DNA from: Bifidobacterium tissieri
GTDB lineage: Bacteria > Actinomycetota > Actinomycetes > Actinomycetales > Bifidobacteriaceae
Assembly (NCBI RefSeq): GCF_002259645.1
Contig: NZ_MWWV01000008.1
Coordinates: 1-63,381, forward strand
Direction: 5' to 3'
Length of the DNA stretch: 63,381 nt
The notes under the pieces were generated by a model. It saw nothing but the letters and a program-made list of their open reading frames with translations. It searched no databases and had not been told where the DNA came from. Below are positions 56,302 to 63,381 of the stretch, in pieces (within the stretch, counting starts at the first letter, position 1; every line of letters starts with the position of its first letter). Position numbers and translations under genes: made by a program.

Positions 56302-57156
56302 CTACAGCTCCTCGATCGCGTATTCGCCCGTCTGGTTGGACGCGATGATCATGTGATTGTTCGGCAGGGTCTTCCAACCGTCACGCTCACGCTGCTCGAA
56401 TCCGGAACTGGCGGCCACCACACCGCCGTTCTTCAGTTCGCGATACCGGATGCGACGATAGTCGGCCGCGTGCTCCACCTGACCGTATCGCGCGTACAGC
56501 TCCTCGATCTCCTTCTCCGGCTTGAGACTGCCGACCGCGTGCACGCAGATGTAGGTGTCTCCGGTCTGGATCATGCAGTTGTACGACGACCGCGGATACT
56601 GCGCACGCAGATCGCGGATCGTCTCGCGCACGGCGTCATGCAGGGCCAGTCCCTTGTGATGGTAGGCGAGAACGAGGGCGAAGTACACGGCAGAGTCGCT
56701 CTTGCCACCGGTACGCAGCATGTCGAGTTCGGAGACGGGCTTCTTTGGAGCGCGCACGATGTTGCGCTGATTGAGATCGCTGATATCGCCGTTGTGAATG
56801 AACGAGACACCGTCGGCGAAGAACGGCTGCTGATTCTCCATGATCAGCGGCAGACCGGACGATGCGAGACGCAGATGATAGAGCGCGCCGCGAGCGCCCT
56901 GACACTCGATCGAACGGAATACTGGATCGGCGTAGGCGGACGACGTGGATTTGTACACGCTCACATTCGCGGACGGCGACGGCGCCCCGCCGTCCTTGGT
57001 GCCGGCGGGCTCGTACGGATCGGTGATGAGCGCGGCACCCCAGCCGTCGTTGTGAATGATCGCCATCTGCTGGAACGTTTCCAGCTGCGAAGACGTCAGC
57101 ACGTCGTCAAGGCTCTGATTATCACCTGAAGTAGCGTATCCCAACAGTCTGCACAT
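56302..57156 (-). CDS. Class II glutamine amidotransferase (YafJ/EgtC-like)
   Basis: The 284-residue protein starts MCRLLGYATSG, so Cys2 becomes the N-terminal nucleophile after Met removal. HNDGWGAALI, ALYHLRLASSGLP, QPFFADGVSFIHNGDIS and GKSDSAVYFALVLAYH are the GATase_6/YafJ signatures. It hydrolyses a glutamine or gamma-glutamyl amide in the cytoplasm. EgtC, which removes glutamate in ergothioneine synthesis, is a member of this family, and EgtA is a glutamate-cysteine ligase, which makes the adjacent GCS2 gene notable. EgtB and EgtD are not present here. Possible start at 57156 has only a weak ribosome site. Confidence 0.9.
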   Translation of the reverse strand: MCRLLGYATSGDNQSLDDVLTSSQLETFQQMAIIHNDGWGAALITDPYEPAGTKDGGAPSPSANVSVYKSTSSAYADPVFRSIECQGARGALYHLRLASSGLPLIMENQQPFFADGVSFIHNGDISDLNQRNIVRAPKKPVSELDMLRTGGKSDSAVYFALVLAYHHKGLALHDAVRETIRDLRAQYPRSSYNCMIQTGDTYICVHAVGSLKPEKEIEELYARYGQVEHAADYRRIRYRELKNGGVVAASSGFEQRERDGWKTLPNNHMIIASNQTGEYAIEEL

Positions 57157-57348
57157 AGTCTTCCACCATACCGGCTTCCCGTGTCAACTTGCCCACGGTG
57201 TTATAGAACATGGCTATAACGATCGACGAACGATTGATGACGGCATTGACAACGAACGATTGCGGCAGCCAAACGATCGTGGGCGGCCCCGCCGCGAAAT
57301 GTCCTGAGACATCCGTGGCCGGACCGCCCACGTCATTCACGTGCCGGA

Positions 57349-60396
<3,048 letters not shown>

Positions 60397-60818
60397 CTGG
60401 AACCTCCAACAATTCCGCGCATCCGAGGACACGCAAAACCTTGTGAATATCTCGTGACCTTCAAGTCAAGATACACACAATACCACCGCCGAAAGCATTT
60501 GATAAATCAGTTGGAAGGAATGTCGGGAAGCATACAACTAACGTTCATCTAACGTTTTTTATACGGTTTTTCGACGACGATCTACGGTGATTTTCCAAGA
60601 TTCTCGTCACGTGGACCATCATTATTATGACGTCAGACCATAGAGGTCAGATGTATCGAATCCAAAATATCGGGTTTCAGTTATCCGCGTCGGAATGGAC
60701 AAATAATCAAAATAGCCGGAATGACGGGGATCGCCGCGTCGAATTATCACCGTTGTGGCATCTCGCCACAATCTCCGCGACGGATTGCACAGCCGTCGTC
60801 CCTTCAGTCTTTCAGCCG
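60397..60818. other. Promoter spacer of kup
   Basis: About 420 bp without a gene, less GC-rich near 60480-60680. CTAACGTTCAT and CTAACGTTTTT form a tandem repeat at 60538-60557. Runs of T near 60553-60562 and AT-rich DNA suggest a promoter. No riboswitch fold could be established by eye. Confidence 0.4.
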
Positions 60819-61769
60819 TCAGATCCCGTACACCCGACGGGTGTTCTCACGCGTAAGCGCGGCAGTTTCGTCGATCGTCAGATCAAGCACGTCGGCCATC
60901 GCGGCGAGCGTGTACGGAATCATGTACGGCGCGTTCGTACGACCGCGGTATGGCATGGACGTCAGATACGGCGCATCGGTCTCCACGAGGATATGGTCGC
61001 GCGGCGTCAGCGCGAGCGCCTCGCGAATGCCGTCGTTGCCCTTGTAACTCACCGTGCCGGAGAAGCTCAGATACCAGCCATTGTCGCGCGCGATACGGCC
61101 CATTTCGGCGTCGCCCGAGTAGGAGTGGAATACGGTACGGTCGGGGGAACCATCCTTGAGCAGGATGTCGATGCAGTCGGCGTGTGCGTCGCGATCGTGG
61201 ATCTGCATGGGCAGGTTCAGTTCCTTGGCAAGAGCGATATGCGCGCGGAACGCCTCGCGCTGATGCTCACGGGCGGCGTCACCAGTGCGGAAGAAATCAA
61301 GTCCGGTCTCGCCGATCGCGACCACGAGATCCGCATGAGCGACCGCCAGACGATGCACTTCGGCGATGGCGTCGTCAAAGTCGATGTCATGCCACGGCTT
61401 GTATTTGACTTCGAGTCCGTCCGGGCCCTGCGCTCCACGATGACCGTGCAGCACGGCCTCGTTGGGGTGGATCGCCAGCGCGGCGCGCACACGATCGGGG
61501 AATTCCTCGGCCAGACTGACGGCACGAGACAGATTCGGGTATTCACAGCCGACGTCGACGATCTTACGGATGCCGACCGCAGCGGCCATATCCAGCAGTT
61601 CGCCTTCGGAATACACGGGCACGGGAGGCTGTCCTTTGACGGCGGCCTCGTGGCTCATGGCCTGCGAGAACGGGACCACGGACCTGACGTGCGTATGGTT
61701 GTCGATCGTCCACTCGGCAAGTGGTTTGGGTGCCGGAGCCCAGCTTCTGTCGCGATGATGTTTGGCCAT
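60819..61769 (-). CDS. tatD: TatD-family DNase
   Basis: The 316-residue TIM-barrel metal hydrolase has IDNHTHV (two metal His), VGCEYPN, ALAIHPNEAVLHG, IGETGLDFFR (Glu), LPMQIHDRDAH (His), TVFHSYSGDAEMG (His) and LVETDAPYLTSMPYRG (Asp). That is the full TatD metal-ligand set. A 3'-5' exonuclease or related metal-dependent DNase role in the cytoplasm is expected. An insert near residues 30-60 (VPFSQAMSHEAAVKGQPP) is longer than in E. coli TatD. The start at 61769 follows CTGGAG by 4 bp. It lies upstream of kup on the same strand with a 420-bp gap, so it is not clearly one operon. Confidence 0.95.
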   Translation of the reverse strand: MAKHHRDRSWAPAPKPLAEWTIDNHTHVRSVVPFSQAMSHEAAVKGQPPVPVYSEGELLDMAAAVGIRKIVDVGCEYPNLSRAVSLAEEFPDRVRAALAIHPNEAVLHGHRGAQGPDGLEVKYKPWHDIDFDDAIAEVHRLAVAHADLVVAIGETGLDFFRTGDAAREHQREAFRAHIALAKELNLPMQIHDRDAHADCIDILLKDGSPDRTVFHSYSGDAEMGRIARDNGWYLSFSGTVSYKGNDGIREALALTPRDHILVETDAPYLTSMPYRGRTNAPYMIPYTLAAMADVLDLTIDETAALTRENTRRVYGI

Positions 61770-61902
61770 ACGCTCCAGTATGCACATGAGTCTGGCCACA
61801 GTTGGTACGGCGAGGGCGGCAAGGACGGCGGGATGCGGTACGGGGAATGTTGGGAATGTGGAGAATGTGGGGTTATAGGCCAGAATGTGGGGGAAAAGAA
61901 AA

Positions 61903-61927
61903 ACCCGGCGGGGACTGGCCGCCGGGT
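61903..61927 (-). terminator. Orphan Rho-independent terminator
   Basis: ACCCGGCGG (61903-61911) pairs with CCGCCGGGT (61919-61927), followed on the minus strand by TTTTTCTTTTCCC. No gene ends immediately before it; short minus-strand frames of about 21-22 codons from 62029 or 62039 are the only candidates. It may end a small RNA or be the relic of a gene displaced by the IS. Confidence 0.75.
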
Positions 61928-62518
61928 AATCAGAGAAAGGAAGAGAGAAGAAGGGTTCAGTTATCCGATTCGCTTACCGACTGACTCGACGTTGCCGAGC
62001 CATCCGTGGAACCGCATCCGCGGTATCATCCGCTGACATCTCTTATATAACTCCTGCTTTCTGGACACAACGATGCAATAACCTTGGAGTTACCTAAAAG
62101 TGTGAGCTCGGCTGGAAGACTTGTCGGTCGGTCAGTGGCTCCGATCTTTTTTGGGGGCTCTGGCCTTTGATGTTGGCCTGTCTGGGCTGCGAGGAGTGCC
62201 GCGTCGACGTTTTCCGGTGCAGGCCATGGTCCCAGACCTTTCGGGACTGCGAGAAGTACCAGCCTGCGAATGCCGGCTCACTGGCGGAGAGGCATCGTGA
62301 TCTGGTGATCGAGAGGAGTATCAACTTGGCGGAATGCCAAATCGCTGGAGTTGCAGGTCCTGGTGACTTACGACTCGCGTGGGTTTCCACATCGCTTACG
62401 ATCATCGAGCGCCCTCACCACCGGCAAGACCGCCCCGCCACCGACATGATCCTTACCATCAAACCCCGATCCGTTCGGAGTCAAACCAGACAGGGACGTA
62501 GGTTACACCGGACCGAGG

Positions 62519-62610
62519 CTGGGTCAAACCGGACATGGGTCTGGGCCAAACCGGACAGAGGTCTGGGTCAAACCGGGTCATGAGCACCGACTCTGGGTAT
62601 AACCATGTCA
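62519..62610. repeat. Four direct CTGGGTCAAACCGG iterons
   Basis: Copies start at 62519, 62541, 62563 and 62593 (spacing 22, 22, 30) with consensus CTGGGTCAAACCGGACA; the last is diverged. They probably lie in the transposase-binding end of the element at the right edge. Confidence 0.75.
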
Positions 62611-62636
62611 CGAACACCCTCTTTTTCACCGCTAAC

Positions 62637-62673
62637 CTACCCGGTTACACCCAGACGTTCGGTAATACCCAGA
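62637..62673. repeat. Two inverted iterons, IS-end-like (match to 39003-39039)
   Basis: CTACCCGGTTACACCCAG and the following GGTAATACCCAG are inverted copies of the CTGGGTnnnACC iteron. The whole 37-bp segment recurs at 39003-39039 with four mismatches. Confidence 0.7.
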
Positions 62674-62867
62674 GTAAGAGTCCGGGTTATAGGCCAAAAT
62701 GTGTGTCTGTTTCGGCTTGCTTTCCTTTATGGCAGTAGGCGTTTCCCCTGTTCGAGTTGTATGGGCGGGGAACTCGAAGTCGGCCAGAATGTGTGTCCGG
62801 AACAGGCTGTGAGGCCTTTCGGGACAACGGTTGAGCGGCTTTCGAGTTGGCGTGGCAGATTGGGTGG

Positions 62868-63381
62868 ATGAACACACCCAGTTGCGCCGTGTGCGGCGAG
62901 CCGATGAAACGGAACGGAAGAACAAGCTCGGGGCGGGTCAGGTGGCGGTGCCGGGACGCCGGCTGCGGGAGCTCGCGCACCCAGTCGCGCGACAACAGGG
63001 CCCGTGACCTGCGGTGCGGACTGGACTGGCTGTTCTCCAAACGGTCGCAGGCCGAGCACGACCTGCCCTCCCGCACGTTGCGCCGCCGGTGCGAGCTGAT
63101 GTGGGGCCTGTGGCCGCCGGTGCCCCTGGTGGACGAGGTGCGTCACGTGGTGCATGTGGACGGCATCCACCTGCACCGCGACGCCGTGGTACTGATCGCC
63201 ATCGCCGACGGGCACGTGATCGGCTGGCACATCGCCAAAAGCGAGCGGTCGGCGGCGTGGCAGAGCCTGATGGCGCGCATCGCGCCACCGGACGTGCTCG
63301 TGTGCGACGGCGGGGGCGGCATCATGAAGGCCGCGAAGACCGTGTGGCCCGACACCCGCATCCAACGCTGCCTGTTCCACG
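62868..63381 (+). CDS. IS1249/IS256-like transposase, 5' part, cut by the window edge
   Basis: The frame is open from ATG 62868 to the window end, 171 residues without a stop. It begins MNTPSCAVCGEPMKRNGRTS with a zinc-finger-like CxxC, then RWRCRDAGC (C-x4-C type). A helical region (RDLRCGLDWLFSKRSQAEHD) precedes the DDE core: HVVHVDGIHLHRDAVV with the first Asp and VLVCDGGGGIMKAAKTVWP with the second, ending RCLFH as in IS256-type enzymes. The third acidic residue would lie outside. Known role: DNA transposition. Only a weak GGGTGG precedes the ATG. The assignment to IS1249 rests on motif recognition, with an ISL3-like or IS1595-like element as a weaker alternative. Confidence 0.75.
   Translation, partial: MNTPSCAVCGEPMKRNGRTSSGRVRWRCRDAGCGSSRTQSRDNRARDLRCGLDWLFSKRSQAEHDLPSRTLRRRCELMWGLWPPVPLVDEVRHVVHVDGIHLHRDAVVLIAIADGHVIGWHIAKSERSAAWQSLMARIAPPDVLVCDGGGGIMKAAKTVWPDTRIQRCLFH

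Larger units (their letters stand above)
61770..62867. other. Long gene-free stretch before the right-end transposase
   Basis: About 1.1 kb. GGTTATAGGCCA(G/A)AATGTG occurs at about 61872 and 62685, and GGCCAGAATGTGTGTC at about 62781. A minus-strand frame at 62094-62405 has no family resemblance and no ribosome site. The stretch otherwise holds a terminator and the IS iterons. Confidence 0.5.

Noticed and set aside
60397-60600. c-di-AMP riboswitch upstream of kup
   Set aside because: Considered because such riboswitches often precede K+ transporters, but the expected conserved segments could not be found by eye.
62094-62405. Minus-strand 103-codon frame upstream of the right-end transposase
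   Set aside because: No ribosome site, no domain, irregular composition; other frames in the same interval are equally open.

Overview
The window looks like chromosomal DNA of a Bifidobacterium or a close relative. This is inferred from the high-GC actinobacterial codon use, large secreted plant-glycan hydrolases with bacterial Ig-like, FIVAR and ricin-type lectin modules, a galactofuranose export locus, and IS481- and IS1249-like elements at the two ends. No species is assigned. Each window edge cuts through a transposase gene, so the segment is bounded by mobile elements.

Layout. 0-0.6 kb: 5' part of an IS481-like transposase (minus strand) with iterated end repeats. 0.9-5 kb: an SGNH hydrolase, and an rfbB-type dTDP-glucose 4,6-dehydratase between two paralogous Nudix genes. 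5.4-11.1 kb: a tightly packed minus-strand unit glf / GlfT2-like transferase / Wzt-like ATPase / Wzm-like permease, which should make and export a galactofuranose-containing surface glycan. 11.2-20.6 kb: a Fic protein, a GT2 glycosyltransferase, a second GlfT2-like transferase, two AT-rich polytopic membrane proteins and a GtrB-like polyprenyl-phosphate glycosyltransferase, probably further surface-glycan assembly or decoration. 20.8-22.2 kb: an AlbA_2/Schlafen-type regulator.

22.4-36.2 kb: three giant secreted proteins that share C-terminal ricin-type modules: a GH39-like plus GH43-like fusion, a tandem GH53 endo-galactanase, and a PGRP/amidase_2 cell-wall hydrolase. The first two suit arabinogalactan breakdown. 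36.8-38 kb: a PP2C-like phosphatase. 38.2-38.7 kb: two previously unlabelled tandem small genes encoding paralogous 40-41 residue peptides behind a palindromic promoter region. 39.7-48.9 kb: an aberrant PfkB-family kinase, tRNA-Ser(GGA), a NodB deacetylase, a GT-C-like membrane protein, an amino-acid permease and an HD-domain protein.

49.2-51.6 kb: an FtsX/MacB-type permease translationally coupled to an ABC ATPase whose nucleotide-binding motifs are eroded. 51.6-53.4 kb: an AT-rich island with a frameshifted secreted amidase_6 gene, bracketed by two near-identical 59-bp hairpin repeats. 53.4-61.8 kb: a CDF metal exporter, a GCS2 glutamate-cysteine ligase, a class II glutamine amidotransferase, a Kup potassium transporter with a long histone-like N-terminal tail, and TatD. 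62.5-63.4 kb: iterons and the 5' part of an IS1249/IS256-like transposase.

Running through the intergenic DNA are repeat families that the genes do not explain. The most striking is a perfect 18-bp palindrome, TTAGTGTGATCACACTAA, found at least six times exactly and twice in variant form, including a triplet spaced exactly 65 bp apart. The best candidates for something undescribed are the small-peptide pair, this palindrome family, the degenerate ABC ATPase, and the hairpin-bracketed island.
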